The notes beneath the pieces were generated by a model. That model made no database searches. It saw only the letters and a program-made list of their open reading frames with translations, and was not told the origin of the DNA. Position numbers and translations under genes: made by a program. A stretch of DNA of 64,000 bases from Streptomyces spirodelae (GTDB lineage: Bacteria; Actinomycetota; Actinomycetes; Streptomycetales; Streptomycetaceae). Below are positions 16,413 to 24,756 of this stretch, in pieces (positions within the stretch are counted from its first letter, which is position 1; each line of letters starts with the position of its first letter). The DNA lies in NCBI RefSeq assembly GCF_017676385.1, contig NZ_JAFFZN010000025.1, positions 62,001 to 126,000 on the forward strand, read 5' to 3'.

Positions 16413-17770
16413 CGTCGCGCCTCCGCCCGGTCGGTGTCCTCCGCGTCGGCCGCCTCGTCGCCCGGCCTCGGTCCGTGCAGCCGCACCTGCGCCGCCCGCC
16501 GTCCGGTCGCGTCCATGACCTCGATCAGCCAGCCGGCGACCGAGACCGTGTCACCGGCGGCCGGGATGCGTCCCAGCTCGGTGGCGATCAGCCCGGCGAG
16601 GGTCTCGTAGGGGCCCTCAGGGGCGCGCAGTCCGATGCTCTGCAGCTGGTCGGTGCGGGCGGAGCCGTCGGCGACGTAGAGGCGCCGGCCCTCCGCGTCC
16701 TGCCCGGCGGGTGCCAGGTCGGGCACCTCCAGCGGGTCGTGTTCGTCGCGGACCTCGCCGACGACCTCCTCGATGATGTCCTCCAGGGTGACCACGCCCG
16801 CTGTGCCCCCGTACTCGTCGATGACCACCGCGATGCTGCGGTCACCGCCCGAGAGCTGGTCCAGCAGCCGGTCCACGGTCAGCGACTCGGGCACCAGCAG
16901 CGGCTCGCGCATCAGGTCGGTCACCGGGCGCAGCCGCCGCTCTGCTGCGGGTACCGCCAGCACGTCCTTGATCCGTACGATGCCGACGACGGTGTCCAGG
17001 TTCCCCCGGTAGACGGGGAAGCGGGACAGCCCCGTGGCGCGGGTGGCGTTGGCGACATCCTCCACCGTGGCCTGTACCTCCAGCGAGGTGACCTGCACGC
17101 GCGGCGTCATCACGTTCTCCGCCGTCAGCTCGGCCAGGTGCAGGGTGCGCACGAACAGATCCGCGGTGTCCTCCTCCAGCGCGCCCTCCTTGGCGGAGTG
17201 CCGGGCCAGCGCCACCAGCTCCTGCGGCGAGCGGGCCGAGGCCAGCTCCTCGGTGGGCTCGAGGCCCATCCGCAGCAGCACCCGGTTGGCGGTGTTGTTC
17301 AGGTGGCGGATCAGCGGGCGGAAGGCGGCCGAGAAGACCCGCTGCGGGGTGGCCACCCTCCGGGCCACCGGCAGCGGCTTGGAGATCGCCCAGTTCTTGG
17401 GCACCAGCTCACCGACCACCATCAGCACGATCGTGGAGAGCCCGGTACCGAGCACCAGGGCGACCGACGGGGCGGCCGAGGCCGGTACGCCGAGCGAGCG
17501 CAGCGGTCCGGCGATCAGCTTCGCGACGGACGGCTCAGCGAGCATACCGACGATCAGGTTGGTGACGGTGATGCCCAGCTGTGCGCCGGAGAGCTGGAAG
17601 GTGAGGGACCGCACAGCCGACAGCGCGCTGGCGGCGCCCCGGTCGCCGCGCTGCTCGGCCCGCTCCAGCTCGCTGCGCTCGACGGTCGTCAGGGAGAACT
17701 CGGCCGCCACGAAGCCACCGCAGGCCAGCGACAGCAGCAGTGCCACGAGCAGCAGCAGAACTTCCGTCAT
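16409..17770 (-). CDS. CNNM/DUF21-CBS-CorC membrane protein (long paralogue)
   Basis: 453 residues. DUF21 transmembrane domain (about 1-195, starting LLLLVALLLSLACGGFVAAEFS), CBS pair (about 215-335, MTPRVQVTSLEVQATVEDV, then VVIDEYGGTAGVVTLEDIIEE) and a CorC_HlyC domain (about 355-440). It is usually annotated as a hemolysin-family protein; cation transport is the better-supported role. It starts at ATG 17770 with GGAGGTGA upstream. It is the first gene of a two-gene operon, preceded by a roughly 110-base leader with possible structure. Confidence 0.9.
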   Translation of the reverse strand: MTEVLLLLVALLLSLACGGFVAAEFSLTTVERSELERAEQRGDRGAASALSAVRSLTFQLSGAQLGITVTNLIVGMLAEPSVAKLIAGPLRSLGVPASAAPSVALVLGTGLSTIVLMVVGELVPKNWAISKPLPVARRVATPQRVFSAAFRPLIRHLNNTANRVLLRMGLEPTEELASARSPQELVALARHSAKEGALEEDTADLFVRTLHLAELTAENVMTPRVQVTSLEVQATVEDVANATRATGLSRFPVYRGNLDTVVGIVRIKDVLAVPAAERRLRPVTDLMREPLLVPESLTVDRLLDQLSGGDRSIAVVIDEYGGTAGVVTLEDIIEEVVGEVRDEHDPLEVPDLAPAGQDAEGRRLYVADGSARTDQLQSIGLRAPEGPYETLAGLIATELGRIPAAGDTVSVAGWLIEVMDATGRRAAQVRLHGPRPGDEAADAEDTDRAEARR

Positions 17771-17880
17771 CGGCCCTTCACCTCCTTCCCATCGTGGGGC
17801 AGGGGGCGCCGGGGCGCGCGATGTCGGTGGTTGCTACGGGAGCCACTACTGGGAGGGTCGCCCATGGGCGGACGCTCACA
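17771..17880 (-). promoter_or_regulatory. 5' leader of the CNNM operon, possibly structured
   Basis: Read on the minus strand, this leader has a GCCCATGGGC palindrome, a GTGG...CCAC stem around CTCCCGTAG, and a GC-rich tract before the GGAGGTGA ribosome site. Metal-responsive RNA leaders are known before Mg transporter genes in actinobacteria. I could not match a named riboswitch by eye, so this is only a candidate. Confidence 0.25.
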
Positions 17881-17901
17881 CCTTTCGAATCCGATGACTG
17901 T

Positions 17902-17929
17902 GCCGGGCCCGCGGGAATGCGGGCCCGGC
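17902..17929. terminator. strong hairpin terminator after the GNAT gene
   Basis: Perfect 11-bp arms GCCGGGCCCGC and GCGGGCCCGGC around the loop GGGAAT, about 60 bases beyond the stop of the minus-strand GNAT gene and before the CNNM leader. There is no T-run, as is common in Streptomyces. Confidence 0.7.
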
Positions 17930-17991
17930 GCTGTACAGCGTAAACGGAGCGGACGGCTGACCGGTTCCCCGCGCCGGCGCGAGGGCGCGCC

Positions 17992-18417
17992 TCACGGGGT
18001 GAGCGTTTTGACCCAGCGGCTCCACTGGGGTTGCGGGGTGTAACCGGCGGCCTGCCATGCCCGGTGTGCCCGCTCGTTCTCGTCCAACACCATGGCGTCG
18101 CCGCGCCGCCCGCCCAGCGCGGTGAACCGCTCCTCGGCCGCGGCCAGCAGGGCGCGGGAGATCCCCCGCCGCCGCTGGGACGGCAGCACGGCCAGCCGGT
18201 AGAGCGAGCAGCGCCAGCCGTCCCACCCTGCGATCACGGTGCCGACCAGGTGCCCTTCACGTTCCGCCAGCAGCAGGGCCTCCGGATCGCGGGCGATCAG
18301 CCGGGCCACCCCCTCCCGGTCGTCGCTGACGCTGGTGCCCTCGGCTGCCTCCCGCCAGAAGGCCAGTACCTGGTCGATGTCCCGCTCGTCGGCGGCCCGT
18401 ATCGAAAGATCGCTCAT
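17992..18417 (-). CDS. GNAT N-acetyltransferase
   Basis: 141 residues. A complete GNAT fold with LSIRAADERDIDQVLAFW at the N-terminus, acetyl-CoA loop RRRGISRALL and VLDENERAHRAWQAAGYTPQ in the C-terminal strand-helix. It resembles small RimI-like enzymes; the acceptor is unknown. ATG 18417 (MSDLSIRA) is chosen over upstream starts because the family begins there. It lies upstream of the CNNM operon and is separated from it by a strong terminator. Confidence 0.87.
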   Translation of the reverse strand: MSDLSIRAADERDIDQVLAFWREAAEGTSVSDDREGVARLIARDPEALLLAEREGHLVGTVIAGWDGWRCSLYRLAVLPSQRRRGISRALLAAAEERFTALGGRRGDAMVLDENERAHRAWQAAGYTPQPQWSRWVKTLTP

Positions 18418-18492
18418 GGGCCGCATCCCAGCACCGCCCGCGCGTCGGCCGCCACCGCGTTTCGCCTGGTGAGCCACTGGCCGACGGTGTGG

Positions 18493-18678
18493 CTAGCGCT
18501 CCCGGTGGGCGCGCAACTGCTCGGCCATCTCCCTGGAGGAGCCCAGGAGGAGGGCCGGATACGCCAGCAGCTCCTCGTCGCTCATCGCCGGACCGTACGG
18601 GCGCAGACGCTCCAGCGCCTCGCCGGGGTCGGCCAGCAGTCGGCTCACCTCGGCGACGACGTGCTCCAGGTGTGCCAC
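18493..18678 (-). CDS. small conserved-looking hypothetical protein
   Basis: 61 residues from GTG 18678 (VAHLEHVVAEVSRLLADPGE). Charged and helical, with a C-terminus GSSREMAEQLRAHRER; no domain recognised. The frame continues upstream to 18831 through a repeat element that does not look coding, so the short form is preferred. It stands between bioD and the GNAT gene on the same strand and shows normal third-position GC bias. Confidence 0.5.
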   Translation of the reverse strand: MAHLEHVVAEVSRLLADPGEALERLRPYGPAMSDEELLAYPALLLGSSREMAEQLRAHRER

Positions 18679-18747
18679 CCGACCACCCGGGGAGGCCCAC
18701 GGCAGACCCGCCTCGCTTGCGTACCCGGCGTCGGGGGCTGCGCTCGC

Positions 18748-18790
18748 CCACCCTGCTCCCCCGGGCTCCGGCCGGGAGGTGCCCCCACAG
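18748..18790. repeat. dispersed Streptomyces intergenic element
   Basis: CTCCCCCGGGCTCCGGCCGG followed by GAGGTGCCCCCAC is a GC-rich imperfect hairpin of the kind found in many copies between Streptomyces genes, often near terminators. It lies between bioD and the 61-residue ORF. Confidence 0.45.
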
Positions 18791-18835
18791 CCACGAGGTA
18801 CCCGCACTCCGCAACCGTCGGACAGGGGCACCTCC

Positions 18836-19597
18836 TTACCGGAACACGGGGGGAGACACCCCCTCGGCGGTCCCGCCCAGCTCAGGCACCAGCCAGCCAG
18901 GCGCCGCCGCAGCGAACCGCGGCGGAGGCAGCGCCCCGGCGCCCTCGGGCAGAGCCCCCAGCAGTGGCAGCCCCGAGTACCGCGGCAGGTCCCCGAGGTT
19001 GCAGCGCTCCGCGAGTCCCGGCTCAGCGGGCATGCTGCCGATCACCAGCCCCGCGCCCTCCACCCGCCGGGCCCGCAGCGCCTCGGCCGTCAGCGTCGCC
19101 GTGTTCAGCGTGCCCAGCCCCGCCTGGACGACGACCAGCACCGGTGCAGCCAGCAGCCGGGCGGCGTCCGCCAGGGTCGAGCCCAGGTCGTCGAACCGCA
19201 CCAGCAGCCCGCCCGCGCCCTCGACCAGTACGAGGTCATGCGAGGCCGCCAGCTTTTCGGCCGCCTCCGCGACCTGAGCGGCCGAGACGTAGGGCAGCTC
19301 CGCGCGGCGGGCCGCCGTCTCGGGTGCCAGCGGTTCGGGGTACCGGGCCAGTTCGGCGCCGGTCAGCGCGCCCGGCGCCGTGCTCCGGCCACCGGCCAGC
19401 CGCAGCACCTCCGCCACGTCCCCCGGCATCCCGGCCGGCACGCCCGTCTGCGCGGGTTTGAGCACGGCCACCGAGCGGCCGGCGCGCAGCGCGCACGCCG
19501 CCACCGCGGCGGTCGTCACCGTCTTGCCGATCTCCGTCCCGGCACCGGAGACGCACAACACGCCGCTGGTGCCTGGTATGTCCGGGCTGTTCCGCAT
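18836..19597 (-). CDS. bioD: dethiobiotin synthase
   Basis: 253 residues, normal for BioD. P-loop GAGTEIGKT at residues 18-26, and the substrate/Mg motif VLVEGAGGLLVRF. It carboxylates 7,8-diaminononanoate with CO2 and ATP to form the ureido ring of dethiobiotin. It is the third gene of the minus-strand unit bioB-bioA-bioD, 13 bases after the bioA stop, and needs BioA's product as substrate. Confidence 0.95.
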   Translation of the reverse strand: MRNSPDIPGTSGVLCVSGAGTEIGKTVTTAAVAACALRAGRSVAVLKPAQTGVPAGMPGDVAEVLRLAGGRSTAPGALTGAELARYPEPLAPETAARRAELPYVSAAQVAEAAEKLAASHDLVLVEGAGGLLVRFDDLGSTLADAARLLAAPVLVVVQAGLGTLNTATLTAEALRARRVEGAGLVIGSMPAEPGLAERCNLGDLPRYSGLPLLGALPEGAGALPPPRFAAAAPGWLVPELGGTAEGVSPPVFR

Positions 19598-19610
19598 CCT
19601 CGGCCTCCCG

Positions 19611-20963
19611 TCAGCCTTCCCGCGCGGCCGCGCACATCGCGGCGGCGATCCGTGCGACGTCCTCGTCCTGGGTGACGTACGGCGGCATGGCGTAGACCAT
19701 GTCGCGGAACGGCCGCAGCCACACCCCGGCCCGTACGGCGGCCCGGGTCGCCGCGGCGAGGTCCACCTCGTGGTCCAGGCGTACGACGCCGATGGCGCCC
19801 AGCACGCTCACCTCCCGCACCCCCGGCAGCGCGGCGGCCCCGGCCAGCCCGGCACGCAGGCCCTCGCCCACCCGCCGCACCTCGCCACGCCAGTCCTGGG
19901 AGAGCAGCAGATCCAGCGAGGCGCCCGCGATCGCGGAGGCCAGCGGGTTGCCCATGAACGTCGGGCCGTGCGCCAGCACCGGCACCGAGCCCCTTGCGAT
20001 CCCCCGCGCCACACGCGGTGTGCACAGCGTGCCGGCCATCGACACATAGCCGCCCGTCAACGCCTTGCCGACGCACATCACATCCGGGGTGACACCGGCG
20101 TGCTGCGCGGCGAACAGCTCCCCGGTACGGCCGAACCCGGTCGCGATCTCGTCCAGCACCAGCAGCACACCGTGCTCGTCGCACGCCTCGCGCAGCGCCC
20201 GCACATACGCGGGGGAGTGGAACCGCATCCCGCCCGCGCCCTGCACCACGGGCTCGACGATGACGGCCGCCAGCTCGTGCGCGTGCTGCTCCACCATCTT
20301 GTGCAGGTGGGCGACGTACTCCTCGTCGGGTTCCGCAGCGAAGCCCGACGGCGGCGCCTCGGCGAAGACCTGCACAGGCAGCGCACCCGACCACAGATGG
20401 TGCATACCGCCCTCCGGGTCGCACACCGACATCGGCTGCCAGGTGTCCCCGTGGTAGCCGCCGCGCCAGGTCAGCAGCCGCCGCTTCTCCGGCCGCCCCA
20501 GCGAACGCCAGTACTGGAGGGACATCTTGACGGCCACCTCGACCGAGACCGAGCCCGAGTCGCACAGGAAGACGTGCTCCAGGTCGCCGGGTGAGATCTC
20601 GGCGAGCCGTGCTGCCAGCCGTACTGCGGGCTCGTGGGTGAGTCCGCCGAACATCACATGGCTCATCCTGCCGAGCTGGTCACGCGCTGCCTCGTCGAGC
20701 ACCGGGTGGCCGTAGCCGTGGATGGCAGACCACCAGGACGACATCCCGTCGATCAGTTCCCGCTGCCCGTGCGCCGCCTCGGCCAGCCGCAGCCGTACGC
20801 CGGAAGCGGACTCCACCACCAGCGGGTCGCTCTTCCCCGGCATCGGCGCGTAGGGGTGCCACACATGCTGCCGGTCCAGCGCGCGGAGTGCGTCGGTGGC
20901 GCTCCCGGGCACCTCGCCCGGCTCTCGGCCGTACGGTGTCCCGGGGGTGGTGCTCTCAGGCAT
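19611..20963 (-). CDS. bioA: adenosylmethionine-8-amino-7-oxononanoate aminotransferase
   Basis: 450 residues. Class III aminotransferase with the BioA-typical HVWHPYAPM segment, SSWWSAIHGYGHP, and the PLP lysine in CVGKALTGGYVSMAGTL. It transfers an amino group from S-adenosylmethionine to KAPA to give 7,8-diaminononanoate. Its start overlaps the end of bioB by 8 bases, so the two are co-translated. Confidence 0.96.
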   Translation of the reverse strand: MPESTTPGTPYGREPGEVPGSATDALRALDRQHVWHPYAPMPGKSDPLVVESASGVRLRLAEAAHGQRELIDGMSSWWSAIHGYGHPVLDEAARDQLGRMSHVMFGGLTHEPAVRLAARLAEISPGDLEHVFLCDSGSVSVEVAVKMSLQYWRSLGRPEKRRLLTWRGGYHGDTWQPMSVCDPEGGMHHLWSGALPVQVFAEAPPSGFAAEPDEEYVAHLHKMVEQHAHELAAVIVEPVVQGAGGMRFHSPAYVRALREACDEHGVLLVLDEIATGFGRTGELFAAQHAGVTPDVMCVGKALTGGYVSMAGTLCTPRVARGIARGSVPVLAHGPTFMGNPLASAIAGASLDLLLSQDWRGEVRRVGEGLRAGLAGAAALPGVREVSVLGAIGVVRLDHEVDLAAATRAAVRAGVWLRPFRDMVYAMPPYVTQDEDVARIAAAMCAAAREG

Positions 20964-22041
20964 TGGGCGGCAGCTCCGTCCCCGCTCCCCGCAGCCGTAC
21001 GGCCACTCGCTCGTGCGGACGGGCCCGCTCCTCGCGCCGGTGCTCGGGCAGCGTGGTCTCCTCGGTGCCCTCCACCTCGAATCCCGAATCGGCGATCATC
21101 TCCAGGTCGGCCTTGCCCGCCTGGCCCTCACTGGTGAGGTAGTCCCCCAGGAAGAGGGAGTTGGCCAGGTGCAGCGCCAGCGGCTGGAGCGAACGCAGAT
21201 GCACCTCGCGCCCGGCCGCCAGCCGCACCTCCACGTCCGGGCAGACGAACCGCACCATGGCCAGGATGCGCAGCGCGCGCTGCGGCGTCAGGTTCCACTC
21301 CTCGGCCAGCGGCGTGCCCTCGAACGGCAGCAGGAAGTTGACCGGCACCGAGTCCGCGTCCAGCTCCCGCAGCGAGAACGCCACATCGACCAGGTCCTCG
21401 TCCGTCTCGCCCATCCCTGCGATCAGCCCGGAGCACGGCGAGAGCCCGGCGCCCCGGGCCTGCTTGACGGTCTCCACCCGGTCCTCGTACGTGTGCGTGG
21501 TGCAGATGTCGCCGTAGGTGGCCTCGGACGTGTTGAGGTTGTGGTTGTAGGCGTCGGCCCCCGCCTCGCGGAGCCGCTCAGCCTGACCGTCGGAGAGCAG
21601 GCCGAGGCAGGCGCACACCTCGACGCCCTCGTTGCGGTCCTTGATGGCCTCGATCGTCCTGGAGACCCGGTCGATGTCGCGGTCGGTGGGTCCCCGCCCG
21701 CTGGCCACCACGCAGACCCGCTTGGCGCCCCCCTGCACACCGGCGGCCGCCGCGTCGGCCGCCTCCTCGGGCTTGAGCCAGGTGTACTTGAGAATGCCGG
21801 CCTCGGAGCCGAGTCGCTGCGAGCAGTACGAGCAGTCCTCGGGGCACAGTCCGGACTTGAGGTTGACCAGGTAGTTGAGTTTCACCCGCTTCCCGAACCA
21901 CCGGCGGCGCACCTTGCCGGCCGCCGCCACCACATCGAGCAGGTCGTCATCCGTGGTCCGCAGCACCGCCAGTGCCTCGTCGCGGGTGGGCGTCTCGCCG
22001 CGGAGCCCCTTGTTCACCAGTGAGTTCAGCAGGTCGTCCAT
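20956..22041 (-). CDS. bioB: biotin synthase
   Basis: 361 residues from ATG 22041 (MDDLLNSLVNKGLRGE). Radical-SAM cluster motif CPEDCSYCSQ (CxxxCxxC), YNHNLNTSE and the conserved Arg region near CSGLIAGMGETDED. It inserts sulfur into dethiobiotin using an Fe-S cluster. The frame is open upstream, but that stretch is the promoter region shared with bioF. The C-terminal extension of about 30 residues past the core is seen in other actinobacteria. First gene of the bioBAD unit. Confidence 0.96.
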   Translation of the reverse strand: MDDLLNSLVNKGLRGETPTRDEALAVLRTTDDDLLDVVAAAGKVRRRWFGKRVKLNYLVNLKSGLCPEDCSYCSQRLGSEAGILKYTWLKPEEAADAAAAGVQGGAKRVCVVASGRGPTDRDIDRVSRTIEAIKDRNEGVEVCACLGLLSDGQAERLREAGADAYNHNLNTSEATYGDICTTHTYEDRVETVKQARGAGLSPCSGLIAGMGETDEDLVDVAFSLRELDADSVPVNFLLPFEGTPLAEEWNLTPQRALRILAMVRFVCPDVEVRLAAGREVHLRSLQPLALHLANSLFLGDYLTSEGQAGKADLEMIADSGFEVEGTEETTLPEHRREERARPHERVAVRLRGAGTELPPNA

Positions 22042-22202
22042 GGGCACGATCCTTGCCCATGCGACCGTGCCGGGTAATGGAGGAAGCCTACAAGACCGCT
22101 TGAGCGAGGTGTGGATGTTGTCACACGTCGACGTCCGGCATGGCAGGTTAGGTTCTATTGACTGCCAACAAACCGAACACTCCGGCGACGAAGAGAGCCG
22201 CC
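22042..22202. promoter_or_regulatory. divergent bioB/bioF promoter region
   Basis: A 161-bp spacer between divergent biotin genes. It holds an imperfect repeat GTGTG-n8-CACAC (22109-22126) and an AT-richer tract GGTTAGGTTCTATTGAC (22148-22164) that is the only low-GC stretch and the likely core of both promoters. Biotin genes in actinobacteria are often under BioQ; no textbook BioQ site was recognised. Confidence 0.45.
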
Positions 22203-23387
22203 ATGCCCCAGGACCCCTCAGCCCATGCCGCGGACCCCTTCGGATGGACCGCAGCGGCGCTGGAGACCCGCCGCGCCGCCGGGCTGCTGCGCACGCTCGT
22301 GCCGCGCCCTGCCGACTCGCCGCTGCTCGACCTGGCGGGCAACGACTACCTCGGGCTCTCCCGGCACCCCGAAGTCGTCTCCGCCGCCGCCGATGCGGCC
22401 CGCCACTGGGGCGCCGGGGCCGGCGGCTCCCGGCTGGTGACCGGGTCCACCGAACTCCACGCCCGACTGGAGCGCGAGCTGGCCGCCTTCTGCGGCTTCG
22501 AGGCGGCACTCGTCCTCTCCTCCGGGTACGCCGCCAACCTCGCAGCCGTCACCGCGCTCACCAACGCGCCGGGCGGCGGGGGACTGCTGGTCTCGGACGC
22601 CTACAACCACGCCTCGCTGATCGACGGCTGCCGCCTCTCGCGTGCCCGTACCGCCGTCGCCGCGCACGCCGACCCGGAGGCCGTGGCCAAGGAACTTGAG
22701 GGGCACACCGACGACGGGCCGGCGCTCGTCGTCACGGACTCCGTCTTCTCCGTCGACGGCGACGCCGCACCGCTGGCCGAACTCGCCACCGTCTGCGCCG
22801 CGGCGGGCGCCGGGCTGCTCGTCGACGACGCGCACGGCCTCGGCGTGCTCGGCGACGGCGGCCGCGGCGCGCCGTACGCCGCCGGGCTCGCGGGCAGCAC
22901 CGGCACGGTGGTGACCGCCACCTTGTCCAAGTCGCTGGGCAGCCAGGGTGGCGCCGTCCTGGGGCCGGCGCACGTCATCGCGCATCTGGTCAACACCGCA
23001 CGGACCTTCATCTTCGACACCGGCCTGGCACCCGCGGCGGCCGGTGCCGCGCTGGGCGCCCTGCGACTGCTGCGCCGCGAACCGGAGCGCGCGGCGCGCA
23101 CCCGCGCCGTCGCCACCGAACTGCACGCCAGGCTGACAGCAGCCGGGCTGGACGCCACCCGTCCCGACGCGGCCGTCGTCTCGGTACGCGCGCCCTCGCC
23201 GCAGGCCGCCGTCAGATGGGCCGCCGACTGCCGGGCCGCCGGGCTCCATGTCGGCTGCTTCCGCCCGCCGTCCGTCCCCGACGGCGTCTCGCGCCTCCGC
23301 CTGACCGCGCGTGGCGACCTGTCCGCTTCCGTGCTCGCCCGGGCCGCCGACACCGTCATCGCGACGGCACCCACCACGGCCGCCTGA
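22203..23387 (+). CDS. bioF: 8-amino-7-oxononanoate synthase
   Basis: 394 residues. Alpha-oxoamine synthase with LDLAGNDYLGLSRHPEV, TGSTELHARLERELA, LVDDAHGLGVLG and the PLP lysine in TATLSKSLGSQGG. It condenses pimeloyl thioester with L-alanine to KAPA, the first ring-building step of biotin synthesis. ATG 22203 follows a GAAGAGAG ribosome site; TTG 22158 upstream is unlikely. It is divergent from bioBAD. The same fold occurs as domains of RedN and RedL in this window. Confidence 0.94.
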   Translation: MPQDPSAHAADPFGWTAAALETRRAAGLLRTLVPRPADSPLLDLAGNDYLGLSRHPEVVSAAADAARHWGAGAGGSRLVTGSTELHARLERELAAFCGFEAALVLSSGYAANLAAVTALTNAPGGGGLLVSDAYNHASLIDGCRLSRARTAVAAHADPEAVAKELEGHTDDGPALVVTDSVFSVDGDAAPLAELATVCAAAGAGLLVDDAHGLGVLGDGGRGAPYAAGLAGSTGTVVTATLSKSLGSQGGAVLGPAHVIAHLVNTARTFIFDTGLAPAAAGAALGALRLLRREPERAARTRAVATELHARLTAAGLDATRPDAAVVSVRAPSPQAAVRWAADCRAAGLHVGCFRPPSVPDGVSRLRLTARGDLSASVLARAADTVIATAPTTAA

Positions 23388-23613
23388 CCCGGAGCGGGCC
23401 GTGCGGCTCGATGTGCGCTCACCTGGCAGAGTTCACCGCTTCGGGCGACAGAACTCCGCGCAAGCAGGGGGATCGGCCGCACGGCGTCGCCGGGAGTGGC
23501 ACTCTGTCGCGCAGCGGTTCCGGGACGCTCTCCGTCTCTTCGCGAGGGCGGAGCGCGGGCCCGCTGCCGCGCGACTGAGGAGCCAACGGCCCGGGGAAAG
23601 GGACGGCCTCGCC

Positions 23614-24045
23614 ATGGCAGACCACCAGGAAGCGACGATCACCCTGCCGAGTGCGCCCGCTTCCGTCACCGCCGCCCGCAGACATCTCACCGACACCCTC
23701 CTGGCCTGGGGGCTGCCCGAGGGCGCGGACGCCGTGGAGTCGCTGCGTCTGATCGTCTCCGAGCTGGCCACCAACGCCGTCCAGCACACCTTCGGCAGGT
23801 CTCCCACCTTCACCGTCCAGCTGCGGCTGGAGAGGGCCGAAAGGCTGTGCCTCGGCGTCACCGACAGCCACCCCGGCAGGCCGCGCCGGCTACCCGCCGC
23901 CGTGCAGCAGGACAACGGGCGCGGGCTGGTGATCATCCGTACGCTGGCTGCCGAGTCCGGTGGCAGGCTGCGGATCACGCCCACGCCGGACGGCGGCAAG
24001 ACGGTCTGGGTCGAGCTTCCCTGGCTGCCGGTGCCGGCGGCGTGA
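23614..24045 (+). CDS. RsbW-like ATP-binding regulatory protein
   Basis: 143 residues. HATPase_c_2 fold with N-box IVSELATNAVQHTF, G1-like LGVTDSHPGRP and G2-like NGRGLVIIRTLA. Streptomyces encode many such small anti-sigma or switch-type kinases; the partner cannot be inferred because no STAS anti-anti-sigma gene is adjacent. ATG 23614 is preceded by GGGGAAAGGGA. The 226 bases between bioF and this gene show no clear feature. Confidence 0.85.
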   Translation: MADHQEATITLPSAPASVTAARRHLTDTLLAWGLPEGADAVESLRLIVSELATNAVQHTFGRSPTFTVQLRLERAERLCLGVTDSHPGRPRRLPAAVQQDNGRGLVIIRTLAAESGGRLRITPTPDGGKTVWVELPWLPVPAA

Positions 24046-24087
24046 ACCTGCACCGTGCGTTGTGCTCGGCGGTGCGCTGCGCCGTGC

Positions 24088-24747
24088 TCAGCGCGGGACG
24101 TCCGGCAAGGAGAGCAGCACCTCGGCGCCGACCGGTGTGAACCCCGCCGCCAGGAAGGTCCGCAGGCTCGCCGCGTTTCCCGGTGCGACCTGCGCCCACA
24201 GCGTCTCGTCCGCCGGTGCCAGGGTCCGGGCCGCCGCGGCCAGCTCCCGGCCCAGTCCGGTGCCGCGCGCCGCAGCGTCCACCTCGACGGCGACCTCCCA
24301 GCGGCCCGCGACACCGCGTCCGGTCAGCACTGTTCCGCCGTCCGCCGACGTCCATACGCGCACCTCCGAACGGTGCGCCAGGGCTCTGACCACGCGCGGA
24401 TGGGACTGGTCCGTGGTCTCCACCAGTTCCTGGGCGGTGGCTCCGTGCCCGGCGGCGCCCCTCCCGGGCGGGAGGGCGAGCAGCACGTCGATGCTGCCCG
24501 CCTCCCGGCCGGTACGGGCGCACAGGGCCGTCAGGAACGGCGGCCCGAGCGGAGCGCCGAGATCATCCGGTGGGACCTGGCGCCGTATCCACCCGGATGG
24601 CACATCGGCGAAGACGACCGCGTGCCCGGTGAGTGCCAGCACGCCCGCGTCACGCGGTGACGGCTGCGGCAGTACGGTCAATCCGCCGTCAGCGGGCGGG
24701 AATTCGCCTCGCGCGGCGGCTTCGAGGATCTTCGCCAGCTCGTCCAC
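24088..24747 (-). CDS. GNAT N-acetyltransferase with N-terminal extension
   Basis: 219 residues. The C-terminal half is GNAT (WEVAVEVDAAARGTGLGRELA with the CoA loop, then WAQVAPGNAASLRTFLAAGFTPVGAE). The first 120 residues (GEFPPADGGLTVLPQPSPRD, then VFADVPSGWIRRQVPPDDLG) form a separate module shared by streptomycete homologues. The acceptor is unknown. It is 9 bases from the start side of the DMT transporter's stop on the same strand, so the two may be one transcript. Confidence 0.82.
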   Translation of the reverse strand: MDELAKILEAAARGEFPPADGGLTVLPQPSPRDAGVLALTGHAVVFADVPSGWIRRQVPPDDLGAPLGPPFLTALCARTGREAGSIDVLLALPPGRGAAGHGATAQELVETTDQSHPRVVRALAHRSEVRVWTSADGGTVLTGRGVAGRWEVAVEVDAAARGTGLGRELAAAARTLAPADETLWAQVAPGNAASLRTFLAAGFTPVGAEVLLSLPDVPR

Positions 24748-24756
24748 CCGTGGAGC

